A stretch of 64,000 nt of DNA from positions 3,162,001 to 3,226,000 of the forward strand of contig CM082590.2 in the NCBI GenBank assembly GCA_040954595.2. The letters run 5' to 3'. Under the pieces are notes generated by a model. It had not been told where the DNA came from, did not search any database, and saw nothing but the letters and a program-made list of their open reading frames with translations. The position numbers were made by a program, and so were the translations under genes. Below are positions 54,891-64,000 of the stretch, piece after piece. The stretch's first letter is position 1, and every line of letters begins with the position of its first letter. This DNA is from Balanoglossus misakiensis. Taxonomy: Eukaryota; Hemichordata.

Positions 54891-56468
54891 CATGATTGCT
54901 TCCAAATACAGCCTCGTTTATTTACCGATTTCTGTTGTGATGCGCATAACACATAGATAGGCCTATGCGCATAAGAACGTTTTCCACTAGACTATGTAGA
55001 TCGACGGATAGTTGTACAATTTCCATGGTTGCTTCCAAACAGCCTCGTTTATTTACCGATTTCTGTTGTGAGGCGCAGAACACATGATAGGCCTATGCGC
55101 ATAATAAAGTTTTCCACCAGACTCCGTAGATCGACGGATAGTTGTAAAATTTCCATGGTTGTTTCCAAACACAGCCTCGTTCATTTATAAAATTCTGTTG
55201 TGATGCGCTGAACACATACATATGCCTATGCGCATAAGAAAGTTTCCCACTAGACTCTGTAGATCGACGGATAGTTCTAAAATTTCCATGATTGCTTCCA
55301 AACAGCCTCGTTTATTTACCGAATTCTGTTGTGAGGCGCAGAGCACGTAATAGGCCTATGCGCATAAGAAAGTTTTCCACCAGACTCTGTAGATCGACGG
55401 ATAGTTGTAAAATTTCCATGGTTGCTTCCAAACAGCCTCGTTTATTTACCGATTTCTGTTGTGATGCGCAGAACACATAGATAGGCATATGTGCATAATA
55501 AAGTTTTCCACTAGACTCTGTAGATCGAGAGATAGTTCTAAAATTTCCATGGTTGCTTCCAAACACAGCCTCGTTTGTTTACAAAATTCTGTTGTGATGC
55601 GCAGAACACATATATAGGCCTATGCGCATAATAACGTTTTCCACTAGACTCTGTAGATCGACGGATAGTTGTAAAATTTCATGATTGCTTCCAAATACAG
55701 CCTCGTTTATTTACCGATTTCTGTTGTGATGCGCATAACACATAGATAGGCCTATGCGCATAAGAACGTTTTCCACTAGACTATGTAGATCGACGGATAG
55801 TTGTACAATTTCCATGGTTGCTTCCAAACAGCCTCGTTTATTTACCGATTTCTGTTGTGAGGCGCAGAACACATGATAGGCCTATGCGCATAAGAAAGTT
55901 TTCTACCAGACTCCGTAGATCGACGGATAGTTGTAAAATTTCCATGGTTGTTTCCAAACACAGCCTCGTTCATTTATAAAATTCTGTTGTGATGCGCTGA
56001 ACACATACATATGCCTATGCGCATAAGAAAGTTTCCCACTAGACTCTGTAGATCGACGGATAGTTCTAAAATTTCCATGATTGCTTCCAAACAGCCTCGT
56101 TTATTTACCGAATTCTGTTGTGAGGCGCAGAGCACGTAATAGGCCTATGCGCATAAGAAAGTTTTCCACCAGACTCTGTAGATCGACGGATAGTTGTAAA
56201 ATTTCCATGGTTGCTTCCAAACAGCCTCGTTTATTTACCGATTTCTGTTGTGATGCGCAGAACACATAGATAGGCATATGTGCATAATAAAGTTTTCCAC
56301 TAGACTCTGTAGATCGAGAGATAGTTCTTAAATTTCCATGGTTGCTTCCAAACACAGCCTCGTTTGTTTACAAAATTCTGTTGTGATGCACAGAACACAT
56401 ATATAGGCCTATGCGCATAATAACGTTTTCCACTAGACTCTGTAGATCGACGGATAGTTGTAAAATTT
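54891..56468 (+). repeat. 6-mer HOR, 789 bp, two copies
   Basis: CATGATTGCTTCCAAATACA at 54891 recurs at 55680, and the module at 55292 recurs at 56081. The unit joins type-c, CATACATATGCC and type-a monomers. It interrupts the 1579-bp series. Confidence 0.8.
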
Positions 56469-56877
56469 CCATGGTTGCTTCCAAACAGCCTCGTTTATTT
56501 ACCGAATTCTGTTGTGAGGCGCAGAACACATAGATAGGCATATGTGCATAAGAAAGTTTTCCACTATAGACTCTGTAGATCGAGAGATAGTTCTAAAATG
56601 TCCATGGTTGCTTCCAAACACAGCCTCGTTTGTTTACAAAATTCTGTTGTGATGCGCAGAACACATATATAGGCCTATGCGCATAATAACGTTTTCCACT
56701 AGACTCTGTAGATCGACGGATAGTTGTAAAATTTCCATGGTTGCTTCCAAACAGCCTCGTTTATTTACCGAATTCTGTTGTGAGGCGCAGAACACATAGA
56801 TAGGCATATGTGCATAAGAAAGTTTTCCACTATAGACTCTGTAGATCGAGAGATAGTTCTAAAATGTCCATGGTTGC

Positions 56878-59790
56878 TACCAAACACAGCCTCGTTTGTT
56901 TACAAAATTATGTTGTGATGCGCAGAACACATATATAGGCCTATGCGCATAAGAACGTTTCCACTAGACTCTGTAGATCGACGGATAGCTGTAAAATTTC
57001 CATGGTTGCTTCCAAACAGCCTCGTTTATTTACCGATTTCTGTTGTAAGGCGCAGAACACATGATAGGCCTATGCGCATGAGACATTTTTCCACTAGACT
57101 CTGTAGATCGACGGATAGTTGTAAAATTTCATGGTTGCTTCCAAATACAGCCTCGTTTATTTAGCGATTTCTGTTGTGATGCGCATAACACATAGATAGG
57201 CCTATGCGCATAAGAACGTTTTCCACTAGACTTTGTAGATCGACGGATAGTTGTACAATGTCCATGGTTGCTTCCAAACAGCCTCGTTTATTTACCGAAT
57301 TCTGTTGTGAGGCGCAGAACACGTAATAGGTCTATGCGCATAAGGAAGTTTTCCACCAGACTCTGTAGATCGACGGATAGTTGTAAAATTTCATGGTTGC
57401 TTCCAAATACAGCCTCGTTTATTTACCGATTTCTGTTGTGATGCGCATAACACATAGATAGGCCTATGCGCATAAGAACGTTTTCCACTAGACTCTGTAG
57501 ATCGACGGATAGTTGTACAATTTCCATGGTTGCTTCCAAACAGCCTCGTTTATTTACCGATTTCTGTTGTGAGGCACAGAACACATGATAGGCCTATGCG
57601 CATAAGACATTTTTCCACTAGACTCTGTAGATCGACGGATAGTTCTAAAATTTCCATGGTTGCTTCCAAACAGCCTCGTTTATTTACCGAATTCTGTTGT
57701 GAGGCGCAGAGCACGTAATAGGCCTATGCGCATAAGAAAGTTTTCCACCAGACTCTGTAGATCGACGGATAGTTGTAAAATTTCCATGGTTGCTTCCAAA
57801 CAGCCTCGTTTATTTACCGATTTCTGTTGTGATGCGCAGAACACATAGATAGGCATATGTGCATAATAAAGTTTTCCACTAGACTCTGTAGATCGAGAGA
57901 TAGTTCTAAAATTTCCATGGTTGCTTCCAAACATAGCCTCGTTTGTTTACAAAATTCTGTTGTGATGCGCAGAACACATATATAGGCCTATGCGCATAAT
58001 AACGTTTTCCACTAGACTCTGTAGATCGACGGATAGTTGTAAAATTTCCATGGTTGCTTCCAAACAGCCTCGTTTATTTACCGAATTCTGTTGTGAGGCG
58101 CAGAACACATAGATAGGCATATGTGCATAAGAAAGTTTTCCACTATAGACTCTGTAGATCGAGAGATAGTTCTAAAATGTCCATGGTTGCTTCCAAACAC
58201 AGCCTCGTTTGTTTACAAAATTCTGTTGTGATGCGCAGAACACATATATAGGCCTATGCGCATAATAACGTTTTCCACTAGACTCTGTAGATCGACGGAT
58301 AGTTGTAAAATTTCCATGGTTGCTTCCAAACAGCCTCGTTTATTTACCGAATTCTGTTGTGAGGCGCAGAACACATAGATAGGCATATGTGCATAAGAAA
58401 GTTTTCCACTATAGACTCTGTAGATCGAGAGATAGTTCTAAAATGTCCATGGTTGCTACCAAACACAGCCTCGTTTGTTTACAAAATTCTGTTGTGATGC
58501 GCAGAACACATATATAGGCCTATGCGCATAAGAACGTTTCCACTAGACTCTGTAGATCGACGGATAGCTGTAAAATTTCCATGGTTGCTTCCAAACAGCC
58601 TCGTTTATTTACCGATTTCTGTTGTGAGGCGCAGAACACATGATAGGCCTATGCGCATGAGACATTTTTCCACTAGACTCTGTAGATCGACGGATAGTTG
58701 TAAAATTTCATGGTTGCTTCCAAATACAGCCTCGTTTATTTAGCGATTTCTGTTGTGATGCGCATAACACATAGATAGGCCTATGCGCATAAGAACGTTT
58801 TCCACTAGACTTTGTAGATCGACGGATAGTTGTACAATGTCCATGGTTGCTTCCAAACAGCCTCGTTTATTTACCGAATTCTGTTGTGAGGCGCAGAACA
58901 CGTAATAGGTCTATGCGCATAAGGAAGTTTTCCACCAGACTCTGTAGATCGACGGATAGTTGTAAAATTTCATGGTTGCTTCCAAATACAGCCTCGTTTA
59001 TTTACCGATTTCTGTTGTGATGCGCATAACACATAGATAGGCCTATGCGCATAAGAACGTTTTCCACTAGACTCTGTAGATCGACGGATAGTTGTACAAT
59101 TTCCATGGTTGCTTCCAAACAGCCTCGTTTATTTACCGATTTCTGTTGTGAGGCACAGAACACATGATAGGCCTATGCGCATAAGACATTTTTCCACTAG
59201 ACTCTGTAGATCGACGGATAGTTCTAAAATTTCCATGGTTGCTTCCAAACAGCCTCGTTTATTTACCGAATTCTGTTGTGAGGCGCAGAGCACGTAATAG
59301 GCCTATGCGCATAAGAAAGTTTTCCACCAGACTCTGTAGATCGACGGATAGTTGTACAATTTCCATGGTTGCTTCCAAACAGCCTCGTTTATTTACCGAT
59401 TTCTGTTGTGATGCGCAGAACACATAGATAGGCATATGTGCATAATAAAGTTTTCCACTAGACTCTGTAGATCGAGAGATAGTTCTAAAATTTCCATGGT
59501 TGCTTCCAAACACAGCCTCGTTTGTTTACAAAATTCTGTTGTGATGCGCAGAACACATATATAGGCCTATGCGCATAATAACGTTTTCCACTAGACTCTG
59601 TAGATCGACGGATAGTTGTAAAATTTCCATGGTTGCTTCCAAACAGCCTCGTTTATTTACCGAATTCTGTTGTGAGGCGCAGAACACATAGATAGGCATA
59701 TGTGCATAAGAAAGTTTTCCACTATAGACTCTGTAGATCGAGAGATAGTTCTAAAATGTCCATGGTTGCTTCCAAACACAGCCTCGTTTA
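56878..59790 (+). repeat. 12-mer HOR, 1579 bp, copies 3 and 4
   Basis: The TTGCTACCAAACACAGCC marker recurs at about 56878 and 58456. Modules at 56943, 57530 and 57660 recur at 58522, 59109 and 59239, all +1579. Internal distances (587 and 737 bases from the first module) equal those in copies 1 and 2. Confidence 0.85.
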
Positions 59791-61885
59791 TTTACCGATT
59801 TCTGTTGTGATGCGCATAACACATAGATAGGCCTATGCGCATAAGAACGTTTTCCACTAGACTCTGTAGATCGACGGATAGTTGTACAATTTCCATGGTT
59901 GCTTCCAAACAGCATCGTTTATTTACCGAATTCTGTTGTGAGGCACAGAACACGTAATAGGTCTACGCGCATAAGGAAGTTTTCCACCAGACTCTGTAGA
60001 TCGACGGATAGTTGTAAAATTTCATGATTGCTTCCAAATACAGCCTCGTTTATTTACCGATTTCTGTTGTGATGCGCATAACACATAGATAGGCCTATGC
60101 GCATAAGAACGTTTTCCACTAGACTATGTAGATCGACGGATAGTTGTACAATTTCCATGGTTGCTTCCAAACAGCCTCGTTTATTTACCGATTTCTGTTG
60201 TGAGGCGCACAACACATGATAGGCCTATGCGCATAAGACATTTTTCCACTAGACTCTGTAGATCGACGGATTGTTCTAAAATTTCCATGGTTGCTTCCAA
60301 ACAGCCTCGTTTATTTACCGAATTCTGTTGTGAGGCGCAGAGCACGTAATAGGCCTATGCGCATAAGAAAGTTTTCCACCAGACTCCTTAGATCGACGGA
60401 TAGTTGTAAAATTTCCATGGTTGTTTCCAAACACAGCCTCGTTCATTTATAAAATTCTGTTGTGATGCGCTGAACACATACATATGCCTATGCGCATAAG
60501 AAAGTTTCCCACTAGACTCTGTAGATCGACGGATAGTTCTAAAATTTCCATGATTGCTTCCAAACACATCCTCGATTGTTTACAAAATTCTGTTGTGATG
60601 CGCAGAACACATATATAGGCCTATGCGCATATGAATGTTTTCCACTATACTCCGTAGATCGACAGATAGTTCTAAAATTTCCATTGTTGCTTCCAAACAA
60701 AGCCTCGTTTGTTTACAAAATTCTGTTGTGATGTGCATAACACATGATAGGCCTATGCGCACATGAACGTTTTTCCACTAGACTCTGTAGATCGACGGAT
60801 AGTTCTAAAATTTCCATGGTTGCTTCCAAACACAGCCTCGTTTGTTTACAAAATTCTGTTGTGATGCGCAGAACACATATATAGGCCTATGCGCTTAATA
60901 ACGTTTTCCACTAGACTCTGTAGATCGACGGATAGTTGTAAAATTTCCATGTTTGCTTCCAAACAGCCTCGTTTATTTACCGAATTCTGTTGTGAGGCGC
61001 AGAACACATAGATAGGCATATGTGCATAAGAAAGTTTTCCACTATAGACTCTGTAGATCGAGAGATAGTTCTAAAATGTCCATGGTTGCTACCAAACACA
61101 GCCTCGTTTGTTTACAAAATTCTGTTGTGATGCGCAGAACACATATATAGGCCTATGCGCATAAGAACGTTTCCACTAGACTCTGTAGATCGATGGATAG
61201 CTGTAAAATTTCCATGGTTGCTTCCAAACAGCCTCGTTTATTTACCGATTTCTGTTGTGATGCGCAGAACACATAGATAGGCATATGTGCATAATAAACT
61301 TTTCCACTAGACTCTGTAGATCGAGAGATAGTTGTAAAATTTCCATGGTTGCTTCCAAACACAGCCTCGTTTGTTTACAAAATTCTGTTGTGATGCGCAG
61401 AACACATATATAGGCCTATGCGCATAATAACGTTTTCCACTAGACTCTGTAGATCGACGGATAGTTGTAAAATTTCCATGGTTGCTTCCAAACAGCCTCG
61501 TTTATTTACCGAATTCTGTTGTGAGGCGCAGAACACATAGATAGGCATATGTGCATAAGAAAGTTTTCCACTATAGACTCTGTAGATCGAGAGATAGTTC
61601 TAAAATGTCCATGGTTGCTTCCAAACACAGCCTCGTTTGTTTACAAAATTGTGTTGTGATGCGCAGAACACATATATAGGCCTATGCGCATAATAACGTT
61701 TTCCACTAGACTCTGTAGATCGACGGATAGTTGTAAAATTTCTATGGTTGCTTCCAAACAGCCTCGTTTATTTACCGAATTCTGTTGTGAGGCGCAGAAC
61801 ACATAGATAGGCATATGTGCATAAGAAAGTTTTCCACTATAGACTCTGTAGATCGAGAGATAGTTCTAAAATGTCCATGGTTGCT

Positions 61886-63154
61886 ACCAAACACAGCCTC
61901 GTTTGTTTACAAAATTCTGTTGTGATGCGCAGAACACATATATAGGCCTATGCGCATAAGAACGTTTCCACTAGACTCTGTAGATCGACGGATAGCTGTA
62001 AAATTTCCATGGTTGCTTCCAAACAGCCTCGTTTATTTACCGATTTCTGTTGTGAGGCGCAGAACACATGATAGGCCTATGCGCATGAGACATTTTTCCA
62101 CTAGACTCTGTAGATCGACGGATAGTTGTAAAATTTCATGGTTGCTTCCAAATACAGCCTCGTTTATTTAGCGATTTCTGTTGTGATGCGCATAACACAT
62201 AGATAGGCCTATGCGCATAGGAACGTTTTCCACTAGACTTTGTAGATCGACGGATAGTTGTACAATGTCCATGGTTGCTTCCAAACAGCCTCGTTTATTT
62301 ACCGAATTCTGTTGTGAGGCGCAGAACACGTAATAGGTCTATGCGCATAAGGAAGTTTTCCACCAGACTCTGTAGATCGACGGATAGTTGTAAAATTTCA
62401 TGGTTGCTTCCAAATACAGCCTCGTTTATTTACCGATTTCTGTTGTGATGCGCATAACACATAGATAGGCCTATGCGCATAAGAACGTTTTCCACTAGAC
62501 TCTGTAGATCGACGGATAGTTGTACAATTTCCATGGTTGCTTCCAAACAGCCTCGTTTATTTACCGATTTCTGTTGTGAGGCACAGAACACATGATAGGC
62601 CTATGCGCATAAGACATTTTTCCACTAGACTCTGTAGATCGACGGATAGTTCTAAAATTTCCATGGTTGCTTCCAAACAGCCTCGTTTATTTACCGAATT
62701 CTGTTGTGAGGCGCAGAGCACGTAATAGGCCTATGCGCATAAGAAAGTTTTCCACCAGACTCTGTAGATCGACGGATAGTTGTAAAATTTCCATGGTTGC
62801 TTCCAAACAGCCTCGTTTATTTACCGATTTCTGTTGTGATGCGCAGAACACATAGATAGGCATATGTGCATAATAAAGTTTTCCACTAGACTCTGTAGAT
62901 CGAGAGATAGTTCTAAAATTTCCATGGTTGCTTCCAAACACAGCCTCGTTTGTTTACAAAATTCTGTTGTGATGCGCAGAACACATATATAGGCCTATGC
63001 GCATAATAACGTTTTCCACTAGACTCTGTAGATCGACGGATAGTTGTAAAATTTCTATGGTTTCTTCCAAACAGCCTCGTTTATTTACCGAATTCTGTTG
63101 TGAGGCGCAGAACACATAGATAGGCATATGTGCATAAGAAAGTTTTCCACTATA
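61886..63154 (+). repeat. 12-mer HOR, copy 5, truncated by the array end
   Basis: The marker at about 61886 is followed by the same modules at 61950, 62537 and 62667, with the same internal spacing as copies 1-4. The copy then stops at the array boundary about 1.27 kb in, part-way through a monomer (CCACTATA, with AACAGC in place of GACTCTG). Confidence 0.85.
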
Positions 63155-63717
63155 AACAGCACGAAAACAATTTCCCAATAACCGAAAACCAAAAATTTCA
63201 GGAAATTTCATTGAAATAAAGTTAAAATAGCAGTTAAATTATGAAGATGTATAGTTTTTACTTAGTAATCTTTTCTTTAGTTGCCTTTGCATATTCCATC
63301 GCCGATATTTTAAAGGAAAAATCTACTTTCATGTATTTATAAAGAAAACGAGTATGGTGAAAAAAAACACATTGATCATTGGTGCATAGACTGTCTATGA
63401 TTGGTGGGAACATTTTCACAAATTATTATTGAAAAACTTATTACTAACTTGTAGAAAATAAAAAATAAAAAAATTCATAGAAATAGTGATATCTATAGTC
63501 CACCATAGAAAAATTAACAATGAAAAAATCACGATGTGACATTCGAGGTTTTCAAACCAATAATTTTGTGTTTATTCTTACACATAAGGAGTTTTATACA
63601 GATAAGCCCATTATTCTTGCATAAAAAGCACTGATAAAAATTACAAAGTTGATTTACAGATATTTTCACAAAAAAATTATGTTTATGCTCATTAAAATTA
63701 AGATCTCATACAAGTTA
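63155..63717. other. AT-rich flank, no gene recognised
   Basis: Strongly AT-rich with many A and T runs and stops in all frames. A 7-base inverted repeat CATAGAC/GTCTATG with one spacer base (63385-63399) sits between two ATTGGTG words. No satellite, transposon end or RNA gene is seen. It is probably ordinary intergenic DNA or a degraded repeat. Confidence 0.5.
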
Positions 63718-64000
63718 AGAAAGTTCTTGCAAGGGACACACCCACCGATGTCAACACCCAACGATGTCAGAAATTTCTTGCAAGGGTCACACCCACAGAT
63801 GTCAGAAATTTCTTGCAAGGGACACACCCACCGATGTCAACACCCAACGATGTCAGAAATTTCTTGCAAGGGTCACACCCACCGATGTCAGAAATTTCTT
63901 GCAAGGGACACACCCACCGATGTCAGAAATTTCTTGCAAGGGACACACCCACCGATGTCAGAAATTTCTTGCAAGGGACACACCCACCGATGTCAGAAAT
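63718..64000 (+). repeat. Minisatellite, 35-bp unit with a 16-bp half-unit, continues past the window
   Basis: Units start with TGTCAGAAATTTCTTGCAAG and end GGACACACCCACCGA. Starts fall at 63765, 63800, 63851, 63886, 63921, 63956 and 63991 (35-base steps, with one 51-base step). At 63749 and 63835 a 16-base piece TGTCAACACCCAACGA is inserted. Variants include GGGTCAC for GGGACAC and CACAGAT for CACCGAT. The three rightmost complete units appear identical. The unit is unrelated to the large satellite, and its length (35) does not preserve a reading frame. Confidence 0.9.

Larger units (their letters stand above)
5042..63154 (+). repeat. Satellite DNA array, about 130-133 bp monomer, about 440 copies
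   Basis: The array is head-to-tail from ATGCGCAGAACACATAGATA at the left edge to TTTTCCACTATA at the right. A representative 130-bp monomer runs CCATGGTTGCTTCC, AAACAGCCTCGTTTATTTAC, CGAATTCTGTTGTGAGGCG, CAGAACACGTAATAGG, CCTATGCGCATAAGAAAG, TTTTCCACCAGACTCTG, TAGATCGACGGATAG, TTGTAAAATTT. By hand count it is 43% GC with 7 CpG. Type a has AAACAGCC, TTATTTACCGAATTC and GAGGCGCAG. Type b has AAACACAGCC, TTGTTTACAAAATTC and GATGCGCAGAAC. Type c has AAATACAGCC, TTATTTACCGATTTC and GATGCGCATAAC. Hybrids are common. A recurrent 133-bp subtype has TAGGCATATGTGCATA, CCACTATAGACTC and GATCGAGAGATAG. I saw no inverted monomer and no foreign insertion. Centromeric, pericentromeric or other heterochromatic location cannot be decided here. 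Confidence 0.97.

Noticed and set aside
5042-63154. Dozens of similar 60-130-codon reading frames on both strands of the array (peptides such as LPNSLVYLPISVVRRR and FGSNHGNFRTI).
   Set aside because: They repeat at the monomer period, occur on both strands, most plus-strand ones open with TTG not ATG, and a 130-bp period changes frame at each monomer. They are by-products of the repeat, not genes.
5042-63154. CRISPR array
   Set aside because: Repeats abut directly with no unique spacers, the unit is about 130 bp, and the context is eukaryotic.
5042-63154. Tandem 5S rRNA or other small RNA genes, because the unit is near 120-130 bp
   Set aside because: No 5S internal control region, tRNA A/B boxes or terminator-like T run at a fixed place in the monomer.
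5042-63154. Hammerhead-ribozyme satellite
   Set aside because: The conserved CTGATGA core is absent from the consensus on both strands.
5042-63154. True CENP-B box in the monomer
   Set aside because: The closest match (TTCG, then nine bases, then CGAG) has the wrong spacing and misses required bases; kept only as an analogy in the findings.
5042-63154. Telomeric repeats inside or beside the array
   Set aside because: No TTAGGG-type runs were seen in either flank or between monomers.

Overview
This window looks like non-coding eukaryotic nuclear DNA, most plausibly from an animal. No stretch on either strand reads as a convincing complete gene. About 91% of the window is one uninterrupted tandem satellite array at 5042-63154, roughly 440 head-to-tail monomers of about 130-133 bp. 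The animal assignment rests on intron-like splice donors, a YY1-like AAGATGGCGGC motif, microsatellites and fold-back repeats. I cannot name the species; a marine invertebrate is a guess from the style of the dispersed repeats.

Left flank (1-5041): short direct and inverted repeats built on a CTCACTGCA core (31-275); a perfect 21-bp palindrome (292-312); a compound TGAC/AATG/AATC microsatellite (615-706); AT-rich sequence without recognisable genes; and a fold-back element whose inverted arms (about 1911-2190 and 3099-3418) each carry a YY1-like motif and a short ATG-initiated reading frame, with a third partial copy between them. A weak minus-strand exon candidate lies at 4137-4304. A G-rich stretch precedes the array.

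Satellite (5042-63154): three main monomer types are interleaved. They differ at a box that reads TTATTTACCGAATTC, TTGTTTACAAAATTC or TTATTTACCGATTTC, and at linked sites elsewhere in the monomer. They are organised into several different higher-order repeats (HORs): 1600/1339 bp near the left end, 1978-2107 bp, 2242-2247 bp (17-mer), 1720 bp (13-mer) with internal 265-bp dimers, 3.0-4.0 kb blocks, 389-bp trimers, 1705 bp, 1980 bp (15-mer), 789 bp (6-mer) and 1579 bp (12-mer) at the right. Some copies differ only by whole-dimer gains or losses, or share a private deletion junction. This is the footprint expected of unequal exchange. I saw no inverted monomer and no transposon insertion. Short reading frames recur along the array on both strands, but they are a by-product of the repeat.

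Right flank (63155-64000): AT-rich sequence without a recognisable gene, then a second, unrelated minisatellite with a 35-bp unit and an occasional 16-bp half-unit, running off the window end.

The satellite is the notable object here: a multi-scale HOR array that could be centromeric, pericentromeric or another heterochromatic block. The sequence alone cannot say which. HOR periods come from recurrence of diagnostic variants at fixed offsets found by reading; block edges are approximate to a few tens of bases.
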